This document shows, one piece after another, positions 63,901 to 64,000 of a stretch of 64,000 nucleotides of DNA (position 1 is the stretch's first letter; every line of letters begins with the position of its first letter). Origin of the DNA: Propionivibrio sp. (GTDB lineage: Bacteria > Pseudomonadota > Gammaproteobacteria > Burkholderiales > Rhodocyclaceae); the NCBI RefSeq assembly GCF_029255185.1, contig NZ_JAPUVO010000132.1, forward strand, positions 62,001-126,000, read 5' to 3'. The translations under genes were made by a program, and so were the position numbers. The notes below the pieces were generated by a model. It had not been told where the DNA came from. It did no database searches and was given only the letters and a program-made list of their open reading frames with translations.

Positions 63901-64000
63901 AGGTCCGCCGCCCGCTGGGGCTGGCAGTGGTCGGCGGCCTGCTGCTCTCGCAGTTCCTGACCCTGTATTTAACGCCGGTGGTCTACCTCTACCTCGACCG
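60957..64000 (+). CDS. RND multidrug efflux pump, MdtB/MdtC-like (3' end beyond window)
   Basis: About 1014 codons with no stop to the window end. Starts MNLPELCIRRPVMTTLLMAA, as HAE1 pumps. TM4 carries the proton-relay Asp pair (GFVVDDAIVMLEN) and TM10 the conserved Lys (GIIMLIGIVKKNAIMM); two large periplasmic loops follow TM1 and TM7. Sequence flavour is MdtB/MdtC rather than AcrB, as the pump has short porter loops. Together with the adaptor it should expel drugs or bile-like compounds. Confidence 0.9.
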   Translation, partial: MNLPELCIRRPVMTTLLMAAFVIFGLIAYRALPVSELPSVDFPTISVTASLPGASPETMAAAVATPLEGQFSTIAGLDSMSSTSAQGTTSITLQFSLERNIDAAAQDVQSAIAAAQRKLPPSMPTPPSFRKVNPADSPIFFIALSSPTLPLPVINEYAETQLAQRISTISGVAQVLVFGSQKYAVRIRANPDQLAARGMGIDELQQAIVQANVNQPVGLIDGERQSFAIKDNGQLTTAAAYRPLIVAWRNGAPIRLDAVATPIDSVENKRVAAWNVDKRSIVLAIQRQPGANTIETVNSIKRIMPSFQAKLPAAINMTTLYDRSISISEAIDDVQFTLVLAGFLVILVILLFLRNLSATAIPALALPISVIGTFAVMHILDYSLDNLSLLALTLSVGFVVDDAIVMLENIVRHIELGETPLQAAIKGSREIGFTIISMTISLTAVFIPVLFMSGIVGRLLHEFAVTICAAILVSGVVSLTLTPMLCSRYLRHAEPEEHGRIFRAFERFFDALLAGYERTLRLAMAHPRLVLTSFIATVLLTGVVFTLVPKDFIPSGDSGQITAVTEGAQDASFASMVEHQRAVAAIVAADPNIRSFMSSAGAAGSRPTSNTGALNMILKPRSERSLSPDEIIQQLRPKLAAVPGIKVYMRNPPAISIGGQVTSAQYQYTLQSTDLSELYQWTDTLLDKIRQLPGFIDVTSNLNNLSPVVALDIDRDKIATLGLSFGQVEDALQSAFSSRQISTIYGTSNQYQVILEVSPEFQLDPSKLSRLYVRASSGKLIPLDTVTRVNQSTQALTVNHQGQLPSVTISFNLLPGVSLGDAVDRIKALERELRMPASLNTSLQGTAQAFQASLQGLGVLLLIAILVVYIVLGILYESFIHPLTILSGLPSATLGALITLYLFKVDLSLYAFVGIIMLIGIVKKNAIMMIDFALDRQRSENIPAHEAIYKACLIRFRPIMMTSMAALVGTLPIALGLGAGAEVRRPLGLAVVGGLLLSQFLTLYLTPVVYLYLD

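Overview
The window is a contiguous stretch of a betaproteobacterial chromosome, GC-rich and almost entirely coding. Its gene content (LPS core genes, phasin, pilMNOPQ-ponA, cyaY-lptM-lysA, por-type oxidoreductase) suggests Rhodocyclales, something like Dechloromonas/Azonexus. That placement is inference from gene content and protein flavour, not from a marker gene. There is no rRNA and no CRISPR; there is one tRNA (Pro, CGG).

Layout. 1-15883: a lipopolysaccharide/surface-glycan locus: the 3' part of msbA, a polysaccharide deacetylase, five GT9 (heptosyltransferase-type) and two GT4 glycosyltransferases, an O-antigen ligase, and two sugar-nucleotide pathways (UDP-HexNAc dehydrogenase + 4-epimerase; UDP-Glc dehydrogenase + UDP-GlcA 4-epimerase). 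15884-18013: a small accessory island. I read it as an integron-type gene-cassette remnant without an integrase: attC-like sites bound a TumE/TumA toxin-antitoxin cassette. It is followed by a decayed IS1182-family fragment, a truncated BrnT toxin and another possible attC. 18014-25026: class III adenylate cyclase, histidine kinase, a prepilin gene with a sigma-54 promoter, a CPA2 antiporter, ispB and tRNA-Pro. 25060-34350: hrpA (with an in-frame repeat-derived insertion), an EI24 protein, a CinA-N-like protein, phasin, and the kdsD-kdsC-lptC-lptA operon. 34564-40726: dynamin-like GTPase, ferredoxin, coaD, rsmD, ftsY, ftsE, ftsX. 40746-50410: a hotdog dehydratase, an amidase remnant, a four-gene 2-oxoacid oxidoreductase (por) operon, a NodIJ-type ABC exporter with hydrolase and 2Fe-2S ferredoxin, and a VanZ-like protein. 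50617-58042: pilMNOPQ (minus) divergent from ponA (PBP1a). 58046-64000: cyaY, lptM, lysA and a tripartite RND efflux system that runs off the window end.

How genes work together. The first 16 kb makes and exports LPS: precursor sugars, core transfer, ligation, and the MsbA flippase; kdsCD and lptCA elsewhere in the window supply Kdo and transport. pilMNOPQ is the inner-membrane alignment complex plus secretin of a type IV pilus, and the isolated prepilin gene at 21184 carries the sigma-54 promoter type known for pilin genes. The por operon encodes gamma, alpha and beta subunits plus a flavin/Fe-S subunit with a fused two-cluster ferredoxin domain.

The most interesting part is the 16 kb-18 kb island. 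The cassette's first bases (GTTCGGCC) are exactly complementary to the R'' box of the attC at its far end (GGCCGAAC), as expected for a mobile cassette. The cassette has its own promoter with a consensus -35 whose predicted start lies on the toxin ATG (leaderless), under an 8-bp perfect inverted repeat. Other notable structures are long inverted repeats built of 8-9-mers between operon genes, a repeat-like palindromic element translated inside HrpA, and a consensus phaP promoter flanked by TGC-rich sites.
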